The notes beneath the pieces are model-generated. The model was not told where the DNA came from. It searched no databases and worked only from the letters and a program-made list of their open reading frames with translations. Positions 1 through 8,744 of a stretch of DNA of 64,000 nucleotides are shown here, piece after piece; positions within the stretch are counted from its first letter, which is position 1; every line of letters begins with the position of its first letter. Position numbers and translations under genes: made by a program. Source of the stretch: Actinacidiphila yanglinensis (GTDB lineage: Bacteria; Actinomycetota; Actinomycetes; Streptomycetales; Streptomycetaceae); the NCBI RefSeq assembly GCF_900107965.1, contig NZ_FNVU01000004.1, positions 62,001 to 126,000 on the forward strand, read 5' to 3'.

Positions 1-103
1 GGATGCGGGCGGGTGTGAAGCCACGGCGGAGGGGGCCGCGGGCGGCGCCGGACGGACGGCGCGACGGGCGGGTGGGGCGGGGTGCGGCCGGGGGCAAAGA
101 CCT

Positions 104-133
104 TTGACGGTGCCATGACGGGCTGGATAGCTT
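104..133 (+). promoter_or_regulatory. Promoter of the PhzF-like gene, probably leaderless
   Basis: A TTGACG hexamer (104-109) and a TAGCTT hexamer (128-133) are separated by 18 bases. The predicted transcription start falls at about base 140-141, on the ATG itself. No Shine-Dalgarno sequence precedes that ATG, which fits a leaderless mRNA, a common arrangement in streptomycetes. The promoter is inferred from sequence only. Confidence 0.5.
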
Positions 134-140
134 CTGCCCC

Positions 141-983
141 ATGGACGTGCTGAGATACGTGGCCTTCTCGACCGACCCCGCCGGCGGGAACCGCGCCGGA
201 GTGGTGCTGGACGCGACCGGCGCGGACGACGCCGCGATGCTGGCCGTCGCCGCCGAAGTCGGCTACTCGGAGACGGCGTTCGCCGTGCCGCGGGCCGACG
301 GCGGCCTGGACGTCCGCTACTTCAGCCCGCTGGCCGAGGTGTCCTTCTGCGGGCACGCGACCATCGCGGCCGCCGTCGCCCACGCGCACGCGCACGGTCC
401 GGGCGAGCTGGAGCTCCACACCCCGGCGGGTCTGGTCCGGGTGGCGTCCTTCGCCGCGGACGACGGGACCTTCAGCGCCGAGCTGGTGAGCGTGCCGCCG
501 ACGTCGGAGCCGCTCTCCCCCGAGGACCTGGCCGCGGTGCTCTCCGCGCTCGGCTGGGCCGCGGCGGACCTGGACCCGGCGCTGCCGCCGCGCGTCGCGT
601 ACGCGGGTGCCTGGCACCCGGTGATCGCCGTGTCGACCCGGCAGCGGCTGGCCGCGCTCGACTACGACATGGCCGCGCTCGGCGACCTCATGGGGCGTCG
701 CGGGTGGACCACGGTCGACCTGGTGTGGCGGGAGTCGGAGACGGTCTTCCACGCCCGCAACCCCTTCCCGCCCGGCGGCGTGGTCGAGGACCCCGCGACG
801 GGGGCGGCCGCGGGGGCGTTCGGCGGCTACCTGAGGGAGCTGGGGCTCGTCCCGCTGCCGGCCACGCTGACCCTTCACCAGGGTGACGACATGGGCCGGC
901 CGAGCCTACTCACCGTCGGGGTGTCCGCGGACCCGGCGGAGGGCATCAGGGTGCGCGGCGCCGCGGTGCCGATCCCGGACTGA
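141..983 (+). CDS. PhzF family isomerase/epimerase
   Basis: A 280-residue cytosolic protein of the usual PhzF length. Seen in the sequence: the catalytic-type Glu in GYSETAF (E44), the FCGHATIAAA segment near residue 70, and the C-terminal VEDPATGAAAGAFGGYL glycine-rich motif, the three hallmarks of the two-lobed DAP-epimerase-like fold. In phenazine producers PhzF isomerises a dihydro-anthranilate intermediate. Most paralogues have unknown substrates, and no other phz-type gene is nearby, so a phenazine role is not supported. It is transcribed alone from what looks like a leaderless promoter. The next gene starts 135 bases downstream on the same strand and is unrelated. Confidence 0.88.
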   Translation: MDVLRYVAFSTDPAGGNRAGVVLDATGADDAAMLAVAAEVGYSETAFAVPRADGGLDVRYFSPLAEVSFCGHATIAAAVAHAHAHGPGELELHTPAGLVRVASFAADDGTFSAELVSVPPTSEPLSPEDLAAVLSALGWAAADLDPALPPRVAYAGAWHPVIAVSTRQRLAALDYDMAALGDLMGRRGWTTVDLVWRESETVFHARNPFPPGGVVEDPATGAAAGAFGGYLRELGLVPLPATLTLHQGDDMGRPSLLTVGVSADPAEGIRVRGAAVPIPD

Positions 984-1118
984 ACCGCCCGCGTCACCCG
1001 TACGGGGGTGGTGTGCGCCGCTCGGGACGGGTCCCGTGCCCCACGGGGTAGACCTGGGAGAGCCGCCGGAACGGGTGGACCCGGGCGAACCGGGTGGCGC
1101 GAGCGGGGAGTTGAACGG

Positions 1119-1634
1119 ATGGACGGGTGCGTCCGGTGGCGGCGCGGCGGAGGCGCCGCGGCCGCGGCAGGGGTGATGGCCGCGGCGGTGGTACTCGCGG
1201 GCTGCGGCGCGGGCTCCGGTTCCGGTGGCAACGGGTCGGGGCACGGCGACGGCCCGGCGGGACCGGGGCACGGGGCGGCCGGATCGACCGCCGCCGCGCC
1301 CCGGCGCTCGTCCGTCCCGCCCGCCGTACCCTCCTCCGTGCCCCCGAGGACGACGAGCGCCGGCGCGGACGCCGGTCTCCGCTCCTGCTACGACGGCAGC
1401 TGCGAGATCACGGTGACGGGGCCGGTCACCATCCCCGTGGCCGACCGGTTCGGCTTCCCGGCGGTCGAGGTCACCCACGTCGGGGCCGACGGCGTCACCA
1501 TCGAGGCGAACGGCGGCGGTACCCACCTGGAGTCCGGGGTCGGTCCTGGCGGTACCGCCGCGCTGAACGGCATCTCGGTACGCGTCCGGGCCGTGCACGG
1601 GAACACCGCCGAGCTGTCGGTCTCGCACGGCTGA
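1119..1634 (+). CDS. Putative secreted lipoprotein, function unknown
   Basis: A 171-residue protein. ATG 1119 is chosen over an upstream in-frame start because GGGGAG lies 8 bases before it and it places a short basic N-terminus (WRRGGG) ahead of a hydrophobic stretch ending in a VVLAGC lipobox, typical of a lipoprotein signal peptide. After the Cys comes a Gly/Ser/Pro-rich linker of about 60 residues, then a small domain (about residues 85-171) starting CYDGSCEITVTGPV. It is predicted to be beta-rich and carries two close cysteines. I do not recognise a named family. Its stop lies 33 bases from that of the convergent phosphoesterase gene. It is probably anchored on the outer face of the membrane. 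Confidence 0.7.
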   Translation: MDGCVRWRRGGGAAAAAGVMAAAVVLAGCGAGSGSGGNGSGHGDGPAGPGHGAAGSTAAAPRRSSVPPAVPSSVPPRTTSAGADAGLRSCYDGSCEITVTGPVTIPVADRFGFPAVEVTHVGADGVTIEANGGGTHLESGVGPGGTAALNGISVRVRAVHGNTAELSVSHG

Positions 1635-1667
1635 GTCCCGGGCCGCCCGGTCCTGGTGCGGTGCGGG

Positions 1668-3416
1668 TCAGGCGCCCGGCCTGGCCAGGAGCAGCTCGGT
1701 GTTGTGGTCGGTGGAGGCGCCGAGCTTGGCCGCCGGGGTGGCGTAGGGGTCGTTGAAGGACAGCTCGCGGTAGAGCGCGGCGAGGTTGGGCTCGCCGGTG
1801 CCGCCGAAGTCGGTGGCGTAGGGGGCCGCGGACTCGATGAGGGTGGTGAAGAGGGAGAGCGTGCCGTCGTGGTTGTCGGCGATCTCGATGAGGCGGGCGT
1901 GCTGGGGGTAGTCGACGTGGGAGGCGGTGTTGATCTCCCAGAAGGCGCGCTCGGGGACGGCGTGGCCGTGCGGGGTGATGAGGTTGGCGTGGGTGTGGCC
2001 GTTCACCCAGGCCACGACGTTGGGGTAGCGCTGCAGGAGGGTGACGAGGTCGGTCCCGGTGTGGCGGCCGTCGAGGAGGTTGTAGGGGTCGGGCAGGGTG
2101 TTGCCCATGGTGGTGCTGGTGTGGTGGCTGAACAGGACGACGAGCTGGTCCTGGGAGCCGCGCCGCACCACGTTGCCGTCCGTGTCGTACCAGTGGGTGC
2201 TGACGGACTGCAGCACGGACTCCAGCCACTTCAACTGGGCCGAGCCGATGGACCCGTCCGCCCAGCCGGCGCGGTTGGTGGTGTCGAGGCTGATGCCCAG
2301 GACGCCGTCGGCGATCGGGAACGTGTAGTAGAGCTTGCCGCTGTCGGCCGCCGCCTGCGTGAAGCCGTGGCCGTACGGGCCGGGGCCGGTGCGGGCGGAG
2401 TCGAGGTGCGCCTGCGCGAACTGCTTCGGGGTGAAGGGGGCGCGGCGGGCGTCGGGGGTGACGGAGCGGACCGGGCCGCCGCCTTCGAGCAACCGGAGCA
2501 GGATCGCGACCGCGGTGGCCGGGTCGTGCTGGATCGCGTCCGCCAGCTTGGCCGCCGTCGCGTCGTCGACCCCCTCGATCTTGCCGCCGCCGGTGTACAG
2601 GGAGTTCAGCAGGCCGAGGTCGGGCAGGGTGCCCTCGATGCTGTCGTCGTGGTTGCCGACCGTCGTGTACCAGGGGGTGCGCAGGCCGGTCGCGGTGAAC
2701 GGCCGCCCGGCCGCCGCCAGGAAGCCCGGCACCTGGGGGAAGCCGGCCGCCTTGTAGTGGTCCTGATAGGACGACTCGGGGTTCCAGTACAGCGCGGAGC
2801 CGGAGTTCTGCACGCCCTCGTACGCCGAGGTGTCGCCGGTGTTCGGGGTGACCGCGCCGCCGCTCATCACCGTGAGGTACCAGTCGAGTTCGACCTGCTC
2901 GTGGTTGTCGGTGTTGTCGCCGGTGGCCATCACCAGGGAGAACGGCAGGCCCGTGTAGGGGCCTCCGGACAGGGAGTTGACGCGGTCCACCAGCGAGGCC
3001 GCGCCGCGGACGGTCAGCGCCTCGTGCGGGCGGTAGGCCGAGTCGATGTACTGCGCCAGGTACTCGAAGCGCACCGGCGACTCGGTGTCGGCCAGGTGCA
3101 GGTCGGTGAACTGCACGAAGGAGGCCAGCCCGGTGCGGGTGGTGTCGCGCCCGGAGCCGCCCGCCGCCAGCTCGCCGCGCACCACCAGCGGCCAACCGGG
3201 CCCGGCGGCCAGCCTCTTGTACGTACCGGTGCCGGTCGCGGTCGCGGCCTGCGCGAGGGTGGTGCCCGCCACGGCCACGGCGCGCGCGGCGGTCGCCGCC
3301 AGCGCCCGGTCGCGTGCCGCAGCCGAGGCGAACGGGCTGTCCATCATGGTCAGCGCCGCGGCGGCCGCTGCGGCGGAGGCGCCGGAGAGGAACTGGCGTC
3401 TACTGGGTGCGCGCAT
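1668..3416 (-). CDS. Tat-exported metallophosphoesterase (TIGR03767-type)
   Basis: A 582-residue secreted metallophosphoesterase. The N-terminus MRAPSRRQFLSG followed by an alanine-rich hydrophobic stretch is a twin-arginine signal peptide, which fixes the start at ATG 3416 although the frame stays open far upstream. Metal-binding motifs of the calcineurin-like fold are readable: FTDLHL, ATGDNTDN, TTVGNHDD, LFSHHTS and VNGHTHAN, in the expected order. Length and motifs match an actinobacterial family of periplasmic-type phosphoesterases of unproven substrate. A 245-base gap separates it from the FHA gene upstream and holds a palindrome at 3542-3555, so it probably has its own promoter. Phosphate scavenging is a guess. 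Confidence 0.85.
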   Translation of the reverse strand: MRAPSRRQFLSGASAAAAAAALTMMDSPFASAAARDRALAATAARAVAVAGTTLAQAATATGTGTYKRLAAGPGWPLVVRGELAAGGSGRDTTRTGLASFVQFTDLHLADTESPVRFEYLAQYIDSAYRPHEALTVRGAASLVDRVNSLSGGPYTGLPFSLVMATGDNTDNHEQVELDWYLTVMSGGAVTPNTGDTSAYEGVQNSGSALYWNPESSYQDHYKAAGFPQVPGFLAAAGRPFTATGLRTPWYTTVGNHDDSIEGTLPDLGLLNSLYTGGGKIEGVDDATAAKLADAIQHDPATAVAILLRLLEGGGPVRSVTPDARRAPFTPKQFAQAHLDSARTGPGPYGHGFTQAAADSGKLYYTFPIADGVLGISLDTTNRAGWADGSIGSAQLKWLESVLQSVSTHWYDTDGNVVRRGSQDQLVVLFSHHTSTTMGNTLPDPYNLLDGRHTGTDLVTLLQRYPNVVAWVNGHTHANLITPHGHAVPERAFWEINTASHVDYPQHARLIEIADNHDGTLSLFTTLIESAAPYATDFGGTGEPNLAALYRELSFNDPYATPAAKLGASTDHNTELLLARPGA

Positions 3417-3541
3417 GGACAAGTCTCCTGACGGTGGGCGGGGTTGGCGCTCGTCGGGTGGTGCTCGGCTGCCGGCCGGTCCGTCCGGTGCGGGTCCTTC
3501 CGGTGCGGCCGGGCGGCGCGGGGGTGCCGCGCGACTCCGTA

Positions 3542-3555
3542 TTACCAGCCGGTAA
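3542..3555. promoter_or_regulatory. Palindrome upstream of the metallophosphoesterase
   Basis: TTACC (3542-3546) and GGTAA (3551-3555) form a perfect inverted repeat around AGCC. It sits about 126 bases upstream of the phosphoesterase start, within a locally AT-richer patch, and is a candidate operator. The regulator is unknown. Confidence 0.4.
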
Positions 3556-3661
3556 CGGCCCCTCGCCAGGGTCCCGCCGCATTCCCGCAGCCGGTCGGCC
3601 GTCGCGTGAACCCGCCGTGAAGCGCGGGCGGCCGTCCGTGGCGCAGCGTCCCCGCCCGGTA

Positions 3662-4456
3662 TCAGCCCGTCCCGTCTTCGTCGCCCTCGGGCCCGGTCTC
3701 CATCAGGTCCAGGTCCGGCGGCACCAGGGTGGTCGACTCGACCAGGCCCCTGAGCAGGTTGTGCAGGAGGTTGTTGTCCCACGGCGTGCCCGCGTCGCCG
3801 TCGTGCATCAGCGGGTACGGGAAGCCGCCGTCGTGCAACCGCCGCCGCACGGCGGCGAGTTTGTACTCGATCCGGCGCACGCTCCAGTTGTCGCCGGGTC
3901 GCAGGTACGCGAGCTGCTCGGCGGTCTGCCGGTACGCCAGCGGGCGCGGGCCGTCCTCGTAGAGCAGGTAGTGCTGGCCCATCACGACCAGCAGCAGGCG
4001 CTCGTCGTCGGCCAGCGGCCAGATCCTGGGCGGCAGGGTGTCGGCGCGGCGGCGCGGGACCGCGCCGCGCTCCTCGTGCCCGGTGACGTACAACTCGACC
4101 AGGTGCTCGCGGAAGCCGGAGCCCTTGACGAAGACCGGGGTGTAGCCGGGGACGAGGGGGATCGGGTCGGTGGTGGTGTGCATCAGGCGGCCGTGCGGCA
4201 GCCGGACGAGCTGCTGGCCGGTGTTGCGCAGCCACCACTGGCGCTTGCGGTAGGTGAGTTCGCCGTGCCGGCGGCTGACTCGCAGGTCGTCCTCGCCCAC
4301 CGGCAGGTCCACGTCGTCCGGGCGCTCGCCGCGGCCGAACCTGATCACCGCTCCGTTGCGCGGCGCCACCTTGATGCCGCCGGTCACGGTGCGCGCGTGG
4401 AGCGTGCCGGGGCCGGCGGGCGCGGTGCCCCGCGCGAGGCTGTCCGGGCTGTTCAC
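3662..4456 (-). CDS. FHA-domain protein
   Basis: A 264-residue soluble protein. Residues about 20-75 read as a forkhead-associated domain: the IRFGRGE strand, then LRVSRRHGEL (the S-R-R-H-G signature that contacts phosphothreonine) and a QWWLRNTG strand. The remainder (about 80-264) is a conserved-looking alpha/beta region with a basic segment near RRIEYKLAAVRRRLHDGG, possibly winged-helix-like; I cannot name it. FHA domains bind phosphothreonine peptides made by Ser/Thr kinases, and the gene directly upstream on the same strand (170 bases away) is such a kinase. It is therefore likely a reader or substrate of that pathway. The ATG at 4456 is the only sensible start near the domain. Confidence 0.82.
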   Translation of the reverse strand: MNSPDSLARGTAPAGPGTLHARTVTGGIKVAPRNGAVIRFGRGERPDDVDLPVGEDDLRVSRRHGELTYRKRQWWLRNTGQQLVRLPHGRLMHTTTDPIPLVPGYTPVFVKGSGFREHLVELYVTGHEERGAVPRRRADTLPPRIWPLADDERLLLVVMGQHYLLYEDGPRPLAYRQTAEQLAYLRPGDNWSVRRIEYKLAAVRRRLHDGGFPYPLMHDGDAGTPWDNNLLHNLLRGLVESTTLVPPDLDLMETGPEGDEDGTG

Positions 4457-4625
4457 TGTCTGCCTCCTCGTCGGCGTCGGGGGCGGGACGCGCGCTCCCC
4501 TCCGGCGCGCGGCCCGCGGTGTCCCCCGTGCGCCTGTCGCTCTCGTCGCACCTCGGGCCCGACTGTGCCACCGGCGCCACGGGACCCCTCCGCAGAACGG
4601 CTCGCGCGCCTGGCCGGCGGGCCGT

Positions 4626-6656
4626 TCACCGGGCGGGAAGCTGGGCGGCGGCCGAGGCGGCGAGCTCGGTCGCCATGCTCCGCAGCCGGGCGTCTCCGGC
4701 CGAGCCGCTCACCTCCAGCTCCAGGGTCTCGGCCAGCCGGTCGCCCTGGCTGCCGGTGTAGGTGCGGTAGACCACCTCGACCACCGCGGTGTGGTCGCCG
4801 TCCTCGCCGGGCGGGGCCACGAAGGCGCGGTGGCCGCCGAGGCGGGTGGAGGAGCCGTCGTCCGCGGTGGGGGGCTCGCCGCGGTCGAAGGCGAGGTCGA
4901 CGTCGAGGTCGCTGGTGGTGCTCTCCCAGGAGCAGTCCCAGTTGCCGTACGTCACGTCCGGGTCGCCGGCGTCGATGCCGGGGACGACCTCCAGCGCCGC
5001 CGGGGTCAGCAGCGTGCAGGCGTCGGTGTTCACCAGCGACGCCGGGGGCAGCGGGGGGTCGCGGCGGGGCAACCGGCCGTCCGCCGGGACGGCGTTGAGG
5101 GCATCGACGGCCGCCGCGGTGGCGGTGTCGGCCATGCCGCACAGCACGGCGGAGGAGGGCGCGGAGTCGTCGGCGGGCTTCGCGGTGACGACCGCGTGGA
5201 CGCCGCCGGCGCCGTGGCCGGTGCCGCCGGCGCTGTTGCTGTCGCCGTCGAGCAGCAGCGTACGGTCGCACTCCCCGCCGTCCGCGGGCTCGTCGACGAC
5301 GCGCACCCTGCCGGTGGTGTGCACGCTGCCGGTGGGCTGCGCCGAGCCGTCGACGAACTCCACCTCGATGTCGATCCGCGGTCCGGACGTGGTGTCCACG
5401 ATGACGTCGCACCGGTCGAAGTTGCCGTACGCCGCGTCGAGTTCGGCGTCGCCGTACCGGCTCATCGCCGAGGGCTTCGCGAGCGCGCAGGGGTCGGCGG
5501 TGCGCTCGTCGCCGAAGAGGGCCGCGGAGCCGGAGCCGGCGGGTGCCGGCGCGGCCGGCGACACCGCGGGCGACCCCGGTGCCGGGCGGCCCGAGGGGCC
5601 GGGTTCGGCCGAGGCCCCGCCCGGGCCGCCGGCGAGCGCCCACACCCCGGCGGCCGCCGCGAGGACGACCACGGCGGTGGAGAGCACGACCACCGTCCGT
5701 CCGTGGTCCCGGACGAACCGGCCGGCTCCGTGCGGGGCACGGTTCCCGTGGCCGAGGGTGAGGAAGCCGGCCGGGCCGGAACCGCCGTCCGGGGCGCCCT
5801 CGTCGGGGGCGGGTTCCGCCAACGGGTCGGGCAGCGCGGGCAGTTCCGCCGGCGGCCCGGCTGCGGCACGCAGTAACTCCCGCGCCTGCTCGGCGGTGGG
5901 CCGCGCGCCCGGGTCGCGGCGCAGCATCGCCATCAGCGGCTCCCGCAACGCACCGACGTCCGCGGCCAGTTCGACGGTTCGGCGGGCCTCGGGACCGATC
6001 CGGTACGCCCCCGCGCCGTCGCCGCCCGGCGGCCGGGGCGGGGCACCGGCGATCAGGGCGTACACCATGGCGGCCAGCGAGAAGACGTCCGAGGCGGGTT
6101 CGGGCTGCCCGCGGATCACCTCGGGGGCCGCGTAGTCGGGGGTGTAGCCGATCGCGCTGTTCGGGGTGATCGTCTCCTTGCCGCCGACCCGGTAGGCGGC
6201 GCCGAAGTCGGCGAGTTTGACGGTACGGGCGCCGGTCGCCACGACGTTGCCCGGCTTGATGTCGCCGTGCACGATGCCTTCGGCGTGCAGTGCGGTGAGC
6301 GCGTCCGCGATCTGGGCGCCGAGGTGGGCGGCGAGCCGCGGGGGCAGGCACGGGCGGTGGTCCAGGCTGCCGCCCGGGGCGTACTCCATCACCAGGTAGG
6401 TGGTGGCGCGGGTGCGTCTGCCGACGCGGACCGCGTCGTGCAGCGTCACCACGTGGGCGTGGCTGAAGCGGGCGAGGACGCGGGCTTCGGCGCGCAAGCG
6501 GTCGAAGCCGGTGGGGGTCTCGCCCCCGAGGACTCTTTTCAGGACGACGTCACGGCCCAGTTCCTCGTCGTGGGCGAGCCAGACTTCGCCGGAGCCGCCC
6601 CGGATCGGGCCTTTCGTCAGCCGGTAGCGCGCACCGACCTTCCCACCCCGGCGCAC
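4626..6656 (-). CDS. Membrane Ser/Thr protein kinase with duplicated extracellular lobes
   Basis: About 676 residues from GTG 6656, chosen because GAGGGAGG ends four bases upstream; the frame stays open to 6743. The kinase domain (about 10-270) shows the glycine loop GGSGEVWLA, Lys40 in VVLKRV, HGDIKPGN in place of the usual HRD loop, ADFGAAY, and an APEV segment. A Pro-rich juxtamembrane region follows, then one membrane segment (about 330-350, VVVLSTAVVVLAAAAG), so the C-terminal 300 residues should be outside the cell. That part contains two related cysteine-bearing lobes, one starting ADPCALAKPSAM and one DACTLLTPAALE, reminiscent of DUF3558. A receptor kinase sensing an external signal is inferred. 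It runs divergently from the phosphatase/kinase/vWA operon. Confidence 0.88.
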   Translation of the reverse strand: MRRGGKVGARYRLTKGPIRGGSGEVWLAHDEELGRDVVLKRVLGGETPTGFDRLRAEARVLARFSHAHVVTLHDAVRVGRRTRATTYLVMEYAPGGSLDHRPCLPPRLAAHLGAQIADALTALHAEGIVHGDIKPGNVVATGARTVKLADFGAAYRVGGKETITPNSAIGYTPDYAAPEVIRGQPEPASDVFSLAAMVYALIAGAPPRPPGGDGAGAYRIGPEARRTVELAADVGALREPLMAMLRRDPGARPTAEQARELLRAAAGPPAELPALPDPLAEPAPDEGAPDGGSGPAGFLTLGHGNRAPHGAGRFVRDHGRTVVVLSTAVVVLAAAAGVWALAGGPGGASAEPGPSGRPAPGSPAVSPAAPAPAGSGSAALFGDERTADPCALAKPSAMSRYGDAELDAAYGNFDRCDVIVDTTSGPRIDIEVEFVDGSAQPTGSVHTTGRVRVVDEPADGGECDRTLLLDGDSNSAGGTGHGAGGVHAVVTAKPADDSAPSSAVLCGMADTATAAAVDALNAVPADGRLPRRDPPLPPASLVNTDACTLLTPAALEVVPGIDAGDPDVTYGNWDCSWESTTSDLDVDLAFDRGEPPTADDGSSTRLGGHRAFVAPPGEDGDHTAVVEVVYRTYTGSQGDRLAETLELEVSGSAGDARLRSMATELAASAAAQLPAR

Positions 6657-6810
6657 CGTGCCTCCCTCACCCGTCACCCGTGCCACATTCAGTATGGCCC
6701 CTGACCCCCCCGGGTGCCCGGTCCTTCCCGGTTCAGGAACCACCTGTGGGCGGGGGTTCTCGCGCCCTTGTTCATGGCTGCGCGCCGCGGAAGAGGTGCA
6801 CCACGAAGGA

Positions 6811-6851
6811 GCGCGGGGAACCGCGCGAACAACCCACCACCGTGAGGTGGT
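6811..6851. promoter_or_regulatory. Paired palindromes in the divergent kinase/triad control region
   Basis: Two perfect 6-4-6 inverted repeats lie side by side: GCGCGG-GGAA-CCGCGC (6811-6826) and ACCACC-GTGA-GGTGGT (6836-6851). Their centres are 25 bases apart. The 313-base gap (6657-6969) that holds them separates the left-running kinase from the right-running operon. They may be operators or RNA hairpins in the operon leader. Nothing else stands out in the gap. Confidence 0.45.
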
Positions 6852-6969
6852 CCCTCGACCGGCGGGATGGGGCAGCCCGGGGGGTCAGGGGCGCCCAGGG
6901 GCAGCCCGGGACGGGAGGGGTCCCGAGTGGGGCGCGGTAGCCAAGGGGGAGGCGAATCGGAGGGCAGGA

Positions 6970-7620
6970 ATGGCGGAGGAGCTGACGTACGACCCCGTGG
7001 TGGAGGCAGCCGCGCTGTCGGGCCCGCCCCCACAGGGGACCGTATACGTGCTGGTCGGCGCGGACGGCCGTACCGAGGTGGTCCGCCCGGATGCGGCGGC
7101 GGTCCCGGGGGAACGGCGAACCCCGCGCCGAGCGGTCCTCGTCGACGTGACCGCCCACCACCTCGTGCTGCCCCTCCGACTCCCCACGCGGGACGCCGAC
7201 TTCGCGTTCGGCTGCCGCGTCACCGTGGTGTGCGCGGTGGCGGACCCGGCCGCGGTGGCGTTACGCGGCATCCGGGACGTCGGATCGACGGTGTACGGGC
7301 CGGTGCGCGACCTTCTCGCGGCGGTCTCGGCAGAGTTCCGCCCGGACCGCCGCGCGGACGCCCAGTCCGCGATGAACGCGGCGCTGCGCGGCTTCACGGC
7401 GGACCCGGTGGTGCGACTGCGGGACGCCCACGCGGAGTTGGCGGTGGAGTCGCGCGTGGTGCGGGGAGAGGTGGTGGCGCGGGGGAGGCCGGCGCCCCCG
7501 CCGCCCCGGGCCAGCCGGGTGCGCGGCGCCGCGCCGTCCACCCGGACCAGCCGCGTGCGCGGATCGGCCGCCCGCGCCCCCCGGACGGACGGCCACAAGG
7601 GAGAGGAGACCCCGGGATGA
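6970..7620 (+). CDS. SPFH-like small protein, first gene of the phosphorylation operon
   Basis: A 216-residue protein. ATG 6970 follows GGAGGGCAGGA, a good ribosome site. Residues about 45-165 contain LPTRDADFAFGCRVTVVC followed by ADPAAVA and a long helix, a pattern like the core of SPFH/band-7 (stomatin-type) domains, where the strand pair precedes a DP motif; this match is by eye and uncertain. The tail (about 165-216) is Pro/Arg-rich and carries SRVR twice (residues 182-185 and 194-197), a motif echoed in the downstream kinase tail. There is no signal peptide. The stop overlaps the next start (ATGA, 7617-7620), implying translational coupling with the phosphatase. Confidence 0.72.
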   Translation: MAEELTYDPVVEAAALSGPPPQGTVYVLVGADGRTEVVRPDAAAVPGERRTPRRAVLVDVTAHHLVLPLRLPTRDADFAFGCRVTVVCAVADPAAVALRGIRDVGSTVYGPVRDLLAAVSAEFRPDRRADAQSAMNAALRGFTADPVVRLRDAHAELAVESRVVRGEVVARGRPAPPPPRASRVRGAAPSTRTSRVRGSAARAPRTDGHKGEETPG

Positions 7621-8744
7621 GCGCGCCCCAGCACCTCGCGGTGGGACCGCGGCCGGGCGAACTCGCCTGGGCCGGACGGGCCGACGGTGTCCGCGTGCTC
7701 AGCGTGTGGACCGAGCGGCGGCCGGGCCGCGGGGAGGACGCGGAACCGCTCGCGCTGCACCACGTACCCACCGGGTCCGGCCTGCTCGCCGTGTTCGACG
7801 GGTCGGGCGGCTCCGGCGCGGCTCCGGCCTGGCAGGGACCGGACGCCCGGACGTACTCCGGGGCGTGGGTGGGCGCCCGGGCGGCCCGGCTCGGCACCGA
7901 ACGCTGGTTCCAGGGCCTGGTCGAGCACGGCGAACCCGACACCGCCGACCGGCTGGCCGACCACCTGCGCCGTACCCTGCGCGCCGCGGCACCCGTCGCC
8001 CGCAGCAAGATCACCGGCTCCATGCGGCGATCGCTTCCGACCACCCTGGCCGCCCTGACCTACGGCCTGGACGCCGACCGGGTGCGGTGGCGTGCCCTGT
8101 GGGCCGGCGACTCCCGGTCGTACGCCCTGCTGCCCGGCAGCGGGCTGCACGCGCTGACCCGCGACCACACCACCGAGGACGACGCCCTCGACCAGCTCCG
8201 CCAGGACCCGCCGATGACCAACGTGGTCTGCGCCGACCGGGACTTCGTCGTCGACGGCCAACCCGGCTCGGGAAGCGGGGAGTTCGACCGACCGTGCGTG
8301 CTGCTGTGCGCGACGGACGGCTACTTCGGGTACGTGCACACCCCCGCGCTCTTCGAGTACCTGCTGCTGCGCACCCTCGGACGGGCCGGGGACATGGCCG
8401 ACTGGGCGGCGCGGTTGCGGGCGGCGGTGCAGGCGTACACCGCCGACGACGCGTCGCTGTGCCTGGCGGCCCTGGGCTTCCAGGACTTCCGCGCGCTGCG
8501 CGAGGCGTTCCGCGCCCGCTACCGGGCGGTGGCGGCCGCGTACGTCGCCACCTTCCCCGAGCACCACGGGCAGGACGCGGCCGGGTCCGGGCAACCGGGC
8601 GGCGGGGCGGGCGGGTTCGACGCGCTGCGGCACTGGCAGGAGGAGACCTGGCAGGCGTACCGGCCCGGCTACGAGCGGTACATGCCGCCGCTCCCGACCG
8701 TCCGGCGGCGGGAGTCGCCGGCCGCACCGGAGGTGGACGCGTGA
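7617..8744 (+). CDS. PP2C-family Ser/Thr phosphatase
   Basis: A 375-residue soluble protein. PP2C metal-site motifs are in order: RGED (D41), VFDGSGG (D61), TTLAAL, WAGDSRSYAL, CATDGYFGY and TADDASLC. The metal aspartates are therefore intact and the enzyme is probably an active Mn/Mg-dependent protein phosphatase. The C-terminal 120 residues (FRALREAFRARYRAV onward) form a helical extension not needed for catalysis. Start ATG 7617 and stop 8744 both overlap the neighbouring genes by four bases. It sits immediately before a kinase and a vWA protein, the composition of a TerY-P triad, and should reverse that kinase's phosphorylation. Confidence 0.88.
   Translation: MSAPQHLAVGPRPGELAWAGRADGVRVLSVWTERRPGRGEDAEPLALHHVPTGSGLLAVFDGSGGSGAAPAWQGPDARTYSGAWVGARAARLGTERWFQGLVEHGEPDTADRLADHLRRTLRAAAPVARSKITGSMRRSLPTTLAALTYGLDADRVRWRALWAGDSRSYALLPGSGLHALTRDHTTEDDALDQLRQDPPMTNVVCADRDFVVDGQPGSGSGEFDRPCVLLCATDGYFGYVHTPALFEYLLLRTLGRAGDMADWAARLRAAVQAYTADDASLCLAALGFQDFRALREAFRARYRAVAAAYVATFPEHHGQDAAGSGQPGGGAGGFDALRHWQEETWQAYRPGYERYMPPLPTVRRRESPAAPEVDA

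Noticed and set aside
6658..6969. N-terminal extension of the SPFH-like gene into the divergent gap
   Set aside because: ATG 6970 has a clear ribosome site; the extension is non-conserved-looking and overlaps palindromes.
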